From assembly GCA_963755755.1 (NCBI GenBank), contig CAVWLJ010000012.1, positions 1-64,000 of the forward strand: DNA of 64,000 nt, written 5' to 3'. Source of the DNA: DATKNA01 sp963755755 (GTDB lineage Bacteria; Actinomycetota; Actinomycetes; Actinomycetales; Kineosporiaceae). The notes under the pieces are model-generated. The model worked only from the letters and a program-made list of their open reading frames with translations. It was not told where the DNA came from and ran no database searches. The translations under genes and the position numbers were made by a program. Each line of letters starts with the position of its first letter. Positions within the stretch are counted from its first letter, which is position 1. This document shows, in pieces, positions 35,229 to 44,390 of this stretch.

Positions 35229-36093
35229 TCAGGCCCAGCTCTTCGTCCGGTCCTGGAGCTGCTCGCGCATGAACCGGTTCGACTCGCGGGCCCGGTTCTC
35301 CCAGGCGAAGACACACGCCGTCATGATCGCCTCGCTCCGTCCGCCGAACCCGAGCCGCTCCAGGGTGCCGAAGAAGGCGTCCCAGTCGACCTCGCCCTGC
35401 CCGATGTCCAGGTGCTGGTGCACCCGCGCGGGCGTGCCGGGAGGGTTGAGGATGTAGCGGTTGGTCGCGGTGTGGTCGAAGGAGTCGGCCACGTGCACCT
35501 GGGTCAGCAGGTCGCCCGCGTACTCCATGATCTGCACCATGTTCCCGCCCTGGTGGAAGGTGTGCGGCGCACAGTAGAGGAAGCTCACCAGGGGGGAGTC
35601 GACGCCGCGCACCATGTCGACGGCGACGAGGCCGTCCTCGACGAAGTCGTCGGGGTGCGGTTCGAGCCGCAGGTGCACGCCCTCCCGCTCGAAGACCGGC
35701 AGGAGCTCGGCCATCGACTTCCACCACTGCGCCTCGGAGCGGCCGGCCTGCTCGGGGCGCCCGTTGAACTCCGAGTTCATGACGTCGCACCCGAGGTCCA
35801 CGGTGATCTGGATGGCGCGCTTCCAGTACCGGACGGCCGCCTGCCGCTCGTCCTCGTCCGGGCCGGCCCAGCGGTACAGCGGCAGCACCGACGAGACCCG
35901 GACGCCGGCGGCGTCGAGCTCCCGCTTGAACGAGGCGATGGTGTGCCGGTCGGCGCGCGGGTGGAGGAAGAACGGCATGAAGTCCTCGCGCGGCGACAGC
36001 TCGATGTACTCGTAGCCCTGCTTCGGCGACGAGGGCGGGCAGCTCCAGCAGCGGGGTGCTCCGCACCATGAAGGGGTCGAGCGCGATCTTCAC
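35229..36093 (-). CDS. Sugar phosphate isomerase/epimerase (TIM barrel; IolH/IolI-like), one frameshift
   Basis: Start GTG 36093 gives KIALDPFMVRSTPLLELPAL; near 36030 one base is gained or lost and the neighbouring frame reads GYEYIELSPREDFMPFFLHP. The rest is intact: VRVSSVLPLYRWAGPDEDER, LGCDVMNSEFNGRPEQAG, VHLRLEPHPDDFVEDG (Glu/His ligands), VSFLYCAPHTFHQGGNM, LTQVHVADSFDHTATNRY and AIMTACVFAWENRARESNRF. It sits between iolG and iolC with coupled overlaps. IolH- or IolI-type roles (inosose isomerisation) are plausible; the exact reaction cannot be told. Confidence 0.8.
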
Positions 36094-37120
36094 GGCCGGT
36101 CCTCCCCGCCGTAGAGCCCGGGCCGGTCGACCAGCTGGACCTCGGTGCGCGCGTGCTGGGCGAACGAGGCGACGGCGGTCTGCGCCACGGCGATCGCCGC
36201 GTACCCGTCCCACGCGTCCGACGCGCCGGGGGCGACGGTCGCTCCGCCGGCGAGCGCGCCGATCCAGGCCTGCAGCTCGTCGGCGTAGGCCTGACCGAAG
36301 CGCACCCGCCAATCCGGCGGCACCGCCTCGCCCCGGCGCCCGTCGGCGAGCACGATCGTGGTCCGCGGGTTGTCCAGCGTGACCGTTCCGGCGGAGCCGA
36401 CGACCTCGCAGCGGACGTCGTAGCCGTACGGCAGTTGACGAACGACTCCGCGTCGACGACGGCGCCGTTCGCGAGCTCCAGCAGCACGATCTGCGGGTCC
36501 CGCAGACCGTGCTCCGCGCCGACCGGGCTCTGCCGCACCGGCACCACCGTGGTGGCGGTGATCTCCTGGCCGAAGAGCCAGCGGAACGTGTCGAACTCGT
36601 GCACCAGGGAGTCGGTCAGCGACATCTCGCCGACGAAGCTGTCGGGCACCGAAGGGTTGCGGTGCACCGCGTGGGCGAGCAGGGGCTCGCCGATCGCGCC
36701 CCCGTCGATCGCCGCCTTGACGTCGCGGAACCCGGCGTCGTACCGGCGCATGAACCCGACCTGGACGAGCCGGCGTCCGGCGGCGACCTCCGCGTCGACC
36801 ACCTTGCGGGCATCGTCGGCGGTGGTCGCGAGAGGCTTCTCGCACAGCACCGGCTTCCCCGCGGCGAGGCAGGCGAGCACCTGCTCGACGTGCAGGTCGC
36901 CCGGGGAGGCGATGAGGACGGCGTCGACGCCCGGGTCCTCGACGAGCTCGGTCCACGAGCCGGCCGCCCTGGCGCCCACCTCCTGCGCCAGGGCGGCGGC
37001 CCGGTCCGCCGCGACGTCGAAGACCGACGCGACGGACGCTCCGGCCACCTGACCGGCGAGTCGGCGGACGTGCTGCGTGCCGATCATGCCGGTACCGATG
37101 ACGCCTACGCTGACGGTCAC
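36090..37120 (-). CDS. iolG: Inositol 2-dehydrogenase-like Gfo/Idh/MocA protein, one frameshift
   Basis: NAD-dependent dehydrogenase oxidising myo-inositol to 2-keto-myo-inositol, the entry reaction. Start GTG 37120: VGVIGTGMIGTQHVRRLAG, then VDAVLIASPGDLHVEQVLA, GKPVLCEKPLATTADDARK, VQVGFMRRYDAGFRDVKAAI (the F-M-R-R-Y-D pattern typical of IolG) and SLVHEFDTFRWLFGQEI with catalytic-type Asp/His. A shift near 36437 moves to GYDVRCEVVGSAGTVTLDNP and the end AQTAVASFAQHARTEVQLVD. GTGA overlaps at both ends. IolG identity is favoured over the paralogue at 27078 by motif and operon position. Confidence 0.85.
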
Positions 37121-38232
37121 GGAGTGGTCCTTTCCTTGTCGGGGTCGGGCAGCAGCACGTCCCGCACGAGCGCGTCGAGGTCGGCGGCCGCGGCGAGGAA
37201 CTGCCGCAGGGTGCGCCGGGTGGCGCCGAAGGTGTCGAACTCGCCGACCGTGAGCCCGTCGGGGTCGTACGCCCGGCGGAACTCGCCGACCTGCCCGTAC
37301 AGCGCGTCGAGCACCTCGGGCCGGACGGGCTCGTCGATCCGGGGCACGGGGTCGATGCCGCTGGCGTTGAGCCGTTGCTGCCAGGCGAACGGCGGCGAGA
37401 TGACGACGTCGCCGCCCACCAGCTGACTCCAGTGCATGTGGTTGCGGAAGGCCGCCGACAGCAGCCGCGCCCGGTAGCCGCGCTCGGTGTAGAGCTGGTA
37501 CGCCCGCTTGAAGGCGGCCACGCCGGCCCACTCGAAGTACCCCGGGTCGAGCGTCACGCCGGCCTTCTCGGCCGCCACCTTCATCCAGTCGTCCAGGCGG
37601 CCCACCATGATCGTGCACACCGGGCCCATGCCGGCGACGTCGTGGCCCGCCGCCTCGCGCCGGCGCAGCCCGCGCTCGACCGCCTCACCGACGGCGAGCG
37701 CCTGCGGGACGGTGAACGAGACGGTGGCGTTGATGCTGATGCCGAGGGCCGTGACCTCCTCGATCGCGGTGATCCCCGCCGCGGTGGCCGGGATCTTGAC
37801 GATGATGTTCGGGGCCAGGCCGTCGAAATGGACGGCCTGCGCGACGAGCCGCTCGGCGTCGCGCCAGAGCCTCGGGTCGGTCTGGATCGAGAGCCGCCCG
37901 TCCCGGCCGCCGCTGGCGCGGAAGGACGGCTCGAGCAGGGCGGCCGCGGTGATGGACAGCTCCTCCACCGCGAGCCAGCCGAGCTCGGACTCGGTCGCGC
38001 GGGGGTGTTCCGCCGCGAGCTCGGTGAGGCGGGTCCGCCAGCGCGGTCCGCCGGCGCGCAGCGCGGCGAGCGCGATGACGGGATTCGCCGTGGCGCCCAC
38101 GGCGCCCCACCCGATGGCCGCCGTCAGCTCGTCCGGGTCGGCCGAGTCGTTCCACAGCCGGGTGCGCGTGTTGCGGGTCATCGTCAGCAGGGGCGGCTCC
38201 ACCTGCGCGGGCGCAGGCGCTGTCGTCGACAT
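37117..38232 (-). CDS. Transaldolase-family protein
   Basis: Intact 371-residue class I aldolase of the transaldolase family, ATG 38232 (STTAPAPAQVEPPLLTM). The catalytic Schiff-base Lys is in NIIVKIPATAAGITAIEE, with SINATVSFTVPQALAVGEAV, PVCTIMVGRLDDWMKVAAE and GDVVISPPFAWQQRLNAS. First gene of the iol catabolic operon, overlapping iolG by GTGA. Its role there is not part of the textbook pathway; it could recycle a C3 or other carbonyl product. A strong hairpin lies 40 nt upstream. As sequenced, the ABC ATPase frame runs into this gene without a stop. Confidence 0.88.
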   Translation of the reverse strand: MSTTAPAPAQVEPPLLTMTRNTRTRLWNDSADPDELTAAIGWGAVGATANPVIALAALRAGGPRWRTRLTELAAEHPRATESELGWLAVEELSITAAALLEPSFRASGGRDGRLSIQTDPRLWRDAERLVAQAVHFDGLAPNIIVKIPATAAGITAIEEVTALGISINATVSFTVPQALAVGEAVERGLRRREAAGHDVAGMGPVCTIMVGRLDDWMKVAAEKAGVTLDPGYFEWAGVAAFKRAYQLYTERGYRARLLSAAFRNHMHWSQLVGGDVVISPPFAWQQRLNASGIDPVPRIDEPVRPEVLDALYGQVGEFRRAYDPDGLTVGEFDTFGATRRTLRQFLAAAADLDALVRDVLLPDPDKERTTP

Positions 38233-38271
38233 GAGGGGCTCCTCGTTCGTCGGGGACGCAGCTGTGGCGGC

Positions 38272-38307
38272 CTCCCCACCCCGGCCGGCGACGGCCGGGG
38301 TGGGGAG
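38272..38307 (-). terminator. Strong GC hairpin between the importer genes and the iol catabolic genes
   Basis: Arms CTCCCCACCCCGGCCG (38272-38287) and CGGCCGGGGTGGGGAG (38292-38307) are perfectly complementary over 16 bp around a GCGA loop. It lies 15 nt after the inferred stop of the ABC ATPase and 40 nt before the transaldolase start. There is no U-run, so it fits either a T-less actinobacterial terminator or an RNA-stabilising/attenuating element separating transporter from enzyme expression. Confidence 0.75.
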
Positions 38308-38321
38308 ACGTGATGCTGCGC

Positions 38322-39236
38322 TCAGGTGTCTGCGCCCGGGCCCACGGGGCCCGCCAGGTCGGGTGCGCCCACCGCGCCGTGATCGACGGCGTGCGGTGTG
38401 AACGACCTTGCCGGGGTCGGCCGCCCGCAGCTCGTGGCTGAGCTCGGCGAGCTCCTGACCGCCGGCCATCTCACCCGTGAGCTGCTCGAGGTTCAGCTCG
38501 TCCCGGTGGGCATCGAGCGTGACCCGGCCGAGCTTGAGGATCACGAAGTGGTTGCCCACCAGGTAGGCGTGGTGCGGGTTGTGGGTGATGAAGATGACCC
38601 CGAGCCCGGCATCACGTGCCGCGACGATGTACTTCAGCACCACGCCGGACTGCTTGACGCCGAGGGCCGCGGTGGGCTCGTCGAGGATGACGACGCGGGC
38701 GCCGAAGTAGATCGCTCGCGCGATCGCGACGCACTGGCGCTGCCCGCCGGAGAGGCCGCCGACGGGGCGGTCGAGGTCGGGGATGACGATCCCCATCTTC
38801 GTCAGTTCCTCACCGCAGATCCGCTTCATCTTCGGGATGTCCAGGAAGGGCCCGTTGCGGATCTCGTTGGCGAGGAAGAAGTTCCGCCAGACCGACATGA
38901 GCGGGGCGAGCGCGAGGTCCTGGTAGACGGTCGCGATGCCGATGCGCCTGGGCCACCCGGGGCGAGGTGAAGTGACGGGTGGTCGCCGTCGACCTTCATC
39001 GTGCCCTCGGTGTAGTCGTGCAGTCCGGCGATGATCTTGATGAGGGTGGACTTGCCCGCACCGTTGTCGCCGAGCACGCAGGTCACCTCGCCCTGGCGGA
39101 CCGTGATGTTGACCCCGCGCAGCGCGTTCACGTTGCCGTAGCTCTTGCCGACGTTGTCGAGCTCGAGGACGGGCCGGTCGTCCGCGCGGACGGCGCCTGC
39201 GCCGGCGCCTGCGGCGGTGCCGTCGAGGGTGCTCAT
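38322..39236 (-). CDS. Sugar/inositol ABC transporter ATP-binding protein, two frameshifts
   Basis: Single-domain ATPase of the ribose/inositol (FrcA-like) class. ATG 39236; LELDNVGKSYGNVNALRGVN, Walker A CVLGDNGAGKSTLIKIIAGL, LMSVWRNFFLANE, signature GGLSGGQRQCVAIARA, Walker B ARVVILDEPTAALGVKQSG, and THNPHHAYLVGNHFVIL. Shifts occur near 38962 (restores RIGIATVYQDLALAP, the Q-loop) and near 38398, after which HAVDHGAVGAPDLAGPVGP ends at TGA 38322. If the second shift is real, the protein is fused in frame to the transaldolase. Overlaps the permease by ATGA. Confidence 0.85.
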
Positions 39237-40271
39237 CGGGCGTCCGCCTTCCGCTTGACGTACAGGTTCACCAGCGTCGCGAGGAGGAGCATGATCCCGA
39301 GGAAGGTCTTGAACCAGTCAGGGTTCCAGCCCGCGTAGGTGATGCCCAGCTGGGTCATCCCGAAGATCAGGGCACCGATGGACGCACCGACGACCGACCC
39401 GTAGCCGCCGGTGAGGAGGCAGCCGCCGATGACGGCCGCGATGATGTAGATGAACTCGTTCCCGACGCCCTGGCCGGACTGCACGTTGTTGAAGTTGAAG
39501 AGCAGGTGCATGCCGAGCAGCCAGGCGCAGAAACCCGACGCCCATGAACAACGCGATCTTCGTCGCGGTGACCGGGACACCGACGGCCCGCGCCGCGGGG
39601 GCGTCACCGCCCGCGGAGAAGATCCAGTTGCCGTACCGGGTGCGCAGCAGGATCAGGGACCCGACGATCGTGAGGATCACCCAGTAGACCACCGTGATCT
39701 CTATGGTCACGGGTCCGATGGTGAAGCTCGAGGCGAACACCGCCTGTGCGCTGTCGAACCCCTGCACGTCGTTGATCGAGTTCGACGAGACCCCGCCGGC
39801 GATCATCCGGGTGACGGCGAGGTTGATGCCTTGGAGCACGAAGAACGTGCCCAGGGTGACGAGGAAGCTGGGCAGGCCCGTGATGTGGAGCAGCCAGCCG
39901 TTGAACGCGCCGATCGCCAGCGAGATCACCAGGGCGATGAGGACACCCACCCAGACGTTGATGCTGAAGTACCAGGTGGTCAGAGCCGCGGTCAGGCCGG
40001 ACGTCGTCACCGCGACGCCCGCTGACAGGTCGAACTCGCCACCGATCATGAGCAGCGCCACCGCGACCGCCATGATGCCGATCGTGGAGGAGCCGTACAG
40101 GATCGTCCCGATGTTGCTGGCGCTGCGGAACGCCGGTGCCACCGCGAGGAAGAGCAGGGCGACGGCGATGGCGCCGATGAGGGCGCCCACCTCCGGCCGC
40201 CCGAAGAAGCCCGCCGCCACCGAGCGGGTCACGACGCGGTCGTCGGCCGGCGCCTTCGTGATCGTCGTCAT
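39233..40271 (-). CDS. Sugar/inositol ABC transporter permease, one frameshift
   Basis: RbsC/FrcC-type membrane permease of ~346 residues with about ten helices. ATG 40271; helices include VGALIGAIAVALLFLAVAPA and IGIMAVAVALLMIGGEFDLS with the conserved E-F-D-L-S, GLPSFLVTLGTFFVLQGINL and the ATPase-contact loop GGDAPAARAVGVPVTATKIA. A shift near 39540 leads to AWLLGMHLLFNFNNVQSGQG and IYIIAAVIGGCLLTGGYGSV, the usual family end, then LVNLYVKRKADAR. Works with the binding protein upstream and the ATPase downstream. Confidence 0.88.
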
Positions 40272-40301
40272 CTCGGTTCCCTTCCGTCGTTCATCGGGCG
40301 G

Positions 40302-41306
40302 TCACCGGGTGCCGTTGGCGGCGAATTGGGAGACCTGCGCGATGTTCGACTTGTCGATGAAGGCCGGGCCCGTCGCGACGTTGCTGCCGCCGCCGAGCGT
40401 GTTGCCGTTGGTCTTGTACAGCCAGAGCCCGTCGACGGCCTCGTAGCCCTGCAGGTACGGCTGCTGGTCGATCGCCCAGGCGACGGAGCCGTCCTGGACG
40501 GCCGCCACGAGCTGCTTGTTGGTGTCGAAGGTGCCGATCTTCGCCGAGCTGCCGGCGCCCTTGACCGACTTGACGGCGTCGAGGGCGAACGGCGCCCCGA
40601 GGGTCACCACGTAGTCGATGCTCTTGTCCTGCGCGAGCTTGGCCTGGATAGACGTCGTCACGGCGGAGTCGTCGCGGCCGTTCACGTAGACCTTGGAGAC
40701 CTTCGCGCCGGAGCCGGCGCCGCTGGTGACCCCGTCGCAGCGGTCCTCCAGCTGCTGCTGGCCCTGCTCCTGGATGACGCACAGAGCGTTCTTGCCGCCG
40801 TCGGCGACGACTCGCTTGCCGACCGCCAGGCCGGCGTCCTTCTCGCCCTGGCCGAAGTAACCCAGGGCGCCCAGGCCGAGTGCGTCCGGGCCGCCGGCGT
40901 TGAACATCGTGACGGGGATCCCGGCCGCGATCGCCTTCTTGATGGTGGCGCCGAGGGCGCCGGTGTTCGGGTCGGTGACCGCGATGCCGTCGACCTTCTT
41001 GTCGATGGCCGCCTGGATCAGCTGGGCCTGCTTGGTCGCGTCGGGGTCGTTCGAGTACTGCAGCTCGACGTTGTCCTTGGCCGAGGCCGCCTCTGCGCCC
41101 TTGCGGATGATGTCCCAGAAGGTGTCGCCAGGGGCCTGGTGAGTGATCATGGCGACGGTCATCTTGGGGGTGTTCGCGACGCCGGCGCCACCTCCGGAGC
41201 TGGACTGGGTGGCCTGCCGGCCACCGGATGACGAGCAGGCAGCGAGCCCGGCGGCCGCAGCGGCCAGAGCTACGGCCAGACCCAGGACGCGTGGGTTCTT
41301 GAACAT
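40302..41306 (-). CDS. Sugar/inositol ABC transporter substrate-binding lipoprotein
   Basis: Intact 334-residue periplasmic-binding protein of the RbsB/type-1 class. The N-terminus is a lipoprotein signal: MFKNPRV, hydrophobic LGLAVALAAAAAGLAAC with the lipobox LAAC, then a Ser/Gly-rich linker. Domain landmarks: MTVAMITHQAPGDTFWDIIR, VDGIAVTDPNTGALGATIKK, GIPVTMFNAGGPDALGLGAL, ALCVIQEQGQQQLEDRCDG and VAWAIDQQPYLQGYEAVDGL (hinge). It is the first gene of the importer operon. Inositol as ligand is inferred from the operon. A ~200-nt leader separates it from the promoter module at 41504-41526. Confidence 0.9.
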   Translation of the reverse strand: MFKNPRVLGLAVALAAAAAGLAACSSSGGRQATQSSSGGGAGVANTPKMTVAMITHQAPGDTFWDIIRKGAEAASAKDNVELQYSNDPDATKQAQLIQAAIDKKVDGIAVTDPNTGALGATIKKAIAAGIPVTMFNAGGPDALGLGALGYFGQGEKDAGLAVGKRVVADGGKNALCVIQEQGQQQLEDRCDGVTSGAGSGAKVSKVYVNGRDDSAVTTSIQAKLAQDKSIDYVVTLGAPFALDAVKSVKGAGSSAKIGTFDTNKQLVAAVQDGSVAWAIDQQPYLQGYEAVDGLWLYKTNGNTLGGGSNVATGPAFIDKSNIAQVSQFAANGTR

Positions 41307-41503
41307 GGGTACTCCTCGTCGTCGCGGCGATGCGCCGGGAAGGGGGACGGAGGGGCGGCGCGGAAGCGCCGGGCTGACAGAAGGGCAGAACTCGGGCTCG
41401 GTGTCGCTGCGCCGACCCGCTGTGGCCCGGCCTCCTGGCGAAGAGGACCGGATTGTGACGGCGCTCACGCCGTAGCGAGAGTGTTCCCGGGACGAAACAT
41501 GAT

Positions 41504-41526
41504 TGTCAATATTTTGTCGTGACAAT
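41504..41526 (-). promoter_or_regulatory. Shared operator-promoter module, copy 2 (upstream of the importer operon)
   Basis: Minus strand: ATTGTCACGACAAA (41526-41513), 3 nt, then TTGACA (41509-41504). A second ATTGTC at 41502-41507 on the plus strand makes a wider inverted repeat with GACAAT at 41521-41526. The region from the binding-protein start to the mmsA stop (41307-41550) has no gene. Spacing equals that of the two other copies. Confidence 0.7.
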
Positions 41527-41550
41527 TTCTCGCACGAGATCACGGTGGCA

Positions 41551-43061
41551 TCAGCTGGAGGTGGGGAAGGAGAAGGTGGCGGTGGTGGGGTGTTCGACGT
41601 GGGGCCAGCGGGTGGTGATGACTTTGGCGCGGGTGTAGAAGGAGACGCCTTCGGGGCCGTGGACGTGCTTGTCGCCGAACAGGGAGTCTTTCCAGCCGCC
41701 GAAGGAGTAGAAGGCCATCGGGACCGGGACCGGCACGTTGATGCCGATCATGCCGACGTTGACGCCGCGTTGGAATCGGCGGGCGGCCTCGCCGCTGTTG
41801 GTGAAGATGGCGGTGCCGTTGCCGTACGGGTTGGCGTTGATCAACGCGATGGCGTGGTCGACGTCGTCGGCGCGGAGCACGGACAGCACCGGCCCGAAGA
41901 TCTCCTCGCGGTAGACGTCCATGTCGGGTCGGACGTCGTCGATCACGGTGGGGCCGACGAAGAAGCCCTGTTCGTGGCCCGGGACGACCAGGCCGCGGCC
42001 GTCGACGGCGAGGCGGGCGCCCTGCTCGGCGCCGCGCCCGATCAATCCGGTGATCCGTTCCTGCGCGGCCCGGGTGATCACCGGGCCCATCTCGCTGCCG
42101 GTGTCGCGGCCGGAGCCGACCTTGACCGCCTCCGCGCGGGCGCTGACCGCCTTCACCACCGCATCCCCCGCGCTACCTACAGTGCCGCCGATGACGACGG
42201 CGGCGGAGACGGCCATGCAGCGTTCCCCGGCCGACCCGAACGCGGCCGCGGCCAGGTGCTCGGCGGCGAAGTCGACGTCGGCGTCCGGCAGCACCACCGC
42301 GTGGTTCTTCGCCCCACCCAGGGCCTGCACCCGCTTACCGTTCTCCGAACCGCGCCGGTGGATGTACCGCGCGATCGGGGTCGACCCGACGAACGAGACC
42401 GCCGCCACCCGCGGGTCGTCCAGCAGCGCGTCCACCGCCTCCTTGTCGCCGTTCACGCACGGTGAACACCCCGTCCGGCAGGCCGGCCCGCTGCCACAAC
42501 TCGGCCACGAACAGCGACGCCGACGGGTCCCGCTCACTCGGCTTCAGCACGAACGTGTTCCCGCACGCGATCGCCACCGGGTACATCCACATCGGAACCA
42601 TCACCGGGAAGTTGAACGGCGTGATCCCCGCCACCACCCCCAGCGGCTCCCGGAACGAGAACACGTCCACACCACTCGAGACCTGATCGGAATACTCACC
42701 CTTGAGCAGCTGCGGGATCCCGCACGCGAACTCCACCACCTCCAGCCCGCGCTGCACCTCCCCCCGCGCATCCGCCAACACCTTCCCGTGCTCATCCGTG
42801 ATCATCTCGGCGAGCCGGTCCGCGTGCGCGTTCACCAACTCCCGGAACCCGAACAACACCTTCGAACGCCGACTCAACGACGCCTGCGACCACTCCCCGA
42901 ACGCCTCCGACCGCACTCCCCACCGCCCCACCCACCACATCCGCACCCGCCAGCAACACCTCCCCCTGCTGCACACCCGTCGCGGGATTCCACACCGGCG
43001 AGGTCCGCGAACCCTCAGGCGTGACCGCCCGCCCGTCGACCCAATGCCCGATCGTCCGCAC
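41551..43061 (-). CDS. mmsA: CoA-acylating methylmalonate/malonate-semialdehyde dehydrogenase, two frameshifts
   Basis: Aldehyde dehydrogenase of the MmsA/IolA type, the last iol step: malonate semialdehyde to acetyl-CoA and CO2. GTG 43061 gives RTIGHWVDGRAVTPEGSRTS and WNPATGVQQGEVLLAGA; after a shift near 42920 come FGFRELVNAHADRLAEMITD, HGKVLADARGEVQRGLEVVE and GITPFNFPVMVPMWMYPVA; after a second near 42465 come FVGSTPIARYIHRRGSENGK, LGGAKNHAVVLPDADVD and FGSAGERCMAVSAAVV with the catalytic Cys, then YREEIFGPVLSVLRADDVDH. About 500 residues is normal. Transcribed from the divergent region shared with the GntR gene. Confidence 0.9.
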
Positions 43062-43139
43062 CGTGTCTCCTCCTGCATATGGGGGTCGACGGGCGGCACC
43101 GGCCCGTCCTCCGTTCGATGGAACCCCGCCGTGCTGGAA

Positions 43140-43162
43140 GGTCAAGAGTTTGTCCTGACAAA
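43140..43162 (-). promoter_or_regulatory. Shared operator-promoter module, copy 3 (between mmsA and the GntR gene)
   Basis: Minus strand: TTTGTCAGGACAAA (43162-43149), 3 nt, then TTGACC (43145-43140). It lies in the 138-bp gap between mmsA (minus) and the GntR gene (plus), 38 nt before the latter's ATG 43200, so the regulator probably also controls itself. The core TGTCCTGACA agrees with KGWCHTRACA, which I recall as the motif for C. glutamicum IolR, also a GntR protein. Confidence 0.75.
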
Positions 43163-43199
43163 ATAATGCATGACTTTGCTCTTTGATCAAGCCATACTC

Positions 43200-43992
43200 A
43201 TGGGCGTGGTCACCCGCGCCGTTCCCGTCCCCCGTTCCGCGCTCGCGGGTCTGGTCACCGTCGATCGCACCAGCCCCATCCCGCTCTACTTCCAGGTCGC
43301 TCAGGCTCTGCAGCGCGGCATCGAGGAGGGCAAGCTGCCGCCGGGCAGCCGACTCGACAACGAGCTCCACCTCGCCGACCACCTCGGGCTCTCCCGCCCC
43401 ACCATGCGCAAGGCGATGGAGTACCTGGTGGACCAGGGGTTGCTCATCCGGCGCCGGGGGATCGGCACGATCGTCGTGCAGCCGAAGGTGCGGCGACCCC
43501 TCCAGCTGAGCAGCCTGTTCGACGACCTCCGGACCGCGGGCAAGCGGCCGAGCACCCGCGTCCTCTCCCTCGAGGTGGTTCCTGCGCCGGCGCGACGTCG
43601 CCCAGGCGCTGCACCTCGACGAGGGGACCCCGGTGCACCGGATCGTCCGGCTACGTTCGGCGGACCGCCGCCCGATCGCCCTCATGACGAACTACCTCCC
43701 GGCGGACCTGCCCGCCCTGGGCCCCGAGGAGCTCACTGCCGCCGCGCTGGAGGAGGCCGGCCTCTACGCGCTGTTCCGCTCGGCCGGCATCCATCTGCAC
43801 GCCGCGGACCAGCTGGTCGGGGCGCGGAAGGCCAAGTCGCGCGAGGCGCATCTGCTCGACGAGCCCAAGGGTGCCGCCCTGCTCACCATGCAGCGGGTCG
43901 CCTACGACGATTCCGGGCGCGTCGTCGAGTTCGGCACCCACGTGTATGCGGGCAGCCGCTACACGTTGTCGCTCAGCCTGCTCGACAGCTGA
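43200..43992 (+). CDS. GntR/HutC-family regulator, probable iol repressor, one frameshift
   Basis: Winged-helix regulator with C-terminal UTRA ligand domain. N-terminal region: TSPIPLYFQVAQALQRGIEE, LPPGSRLDNELHLADHLGLS then RPTMRKAMEYLVDQGLLIRR and GIGTIVVQPK, residues ~25-95. A shift near 43583 leads to ALHLDEGTPVHRIVRLRSAD, NYLPADLPALGPEELTAAAL and FGTHVYAGSRYTLSLSLL. ATG 43200 is preferred; an in-frame ATG at 43170 exists but lies close to the operator. Position beside mmsA and the repeated TTTGTC-NN-GACAAA sites suggest it is the IolR-type regulator responding to an inositol intermediate. Confidence 0.85.
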
Positions 43993-44019
43993 GCCGGGCC
44001 CGCACCCGCGGGACCGGCG

Positions 44020-44388
44020 TCATGGAACGAACGTGGCGAGCGGCTCCCCGGGCTCCACGATGTACGTGGAGAGCATCATCCCGACGCCGGGGCCGAGATC
44101 GAGGGCGTTGTGCGGCGTGCGGGGCGGGATGAGGAACGGGTCGCCGGCGTGCAGGACCAGGGTGGGCCGGTCCCTGATCTCCATCTGCACGGTGCCGGCG
44201 ATGATGTAGCCGACCTCCTCGCCCGGGTGGATGTGCCATCCGGAGGCGACACCCTCGGGGATCTCGGTGAGGACCTGGACGATCTCGCGCCCGGGGATCG
44301 AGGAGGCACTGCGCTGCAACTCCGTCCGCTTGAGTCGCGTCGCCAGGTCGTCCACCGCGTCGGGGTCGGTGATCGGGTTGCTCGACAC
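44020..44388 (-). CDS. Single-domain cupin protein
   Basis: A 122-residue small cupin. First motif SGWHIHPGEEVGYIIAG supplies His-His-Glu metal ligands in the G-x-H-x-H-x4-E form, and the second, HAGDPFLIPPRTPHNALDLG, the last His. GTG 44388 is used, starting 2 nt after the hydrolase stop, so it is the second gene of a two-gene operon. Such cupins act as dioxygenase- or isomerase-like enzymes, or quercetinase-type proteins; function is undetermined. Confidence 0.82.
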   Translation of the reverse strand: MSSNPITDPDAVDDLATRLKRTELQRSASSIPGREIVQVLTEIPEGVASGWHIHPGEEVGYIIAGTVQMEIRDRPTLVLHAGDPFLIPPRTPHNALDLGPGVGMMLSTYIVEPGEPLATFVP

Positions 44389-44390
44389 GG

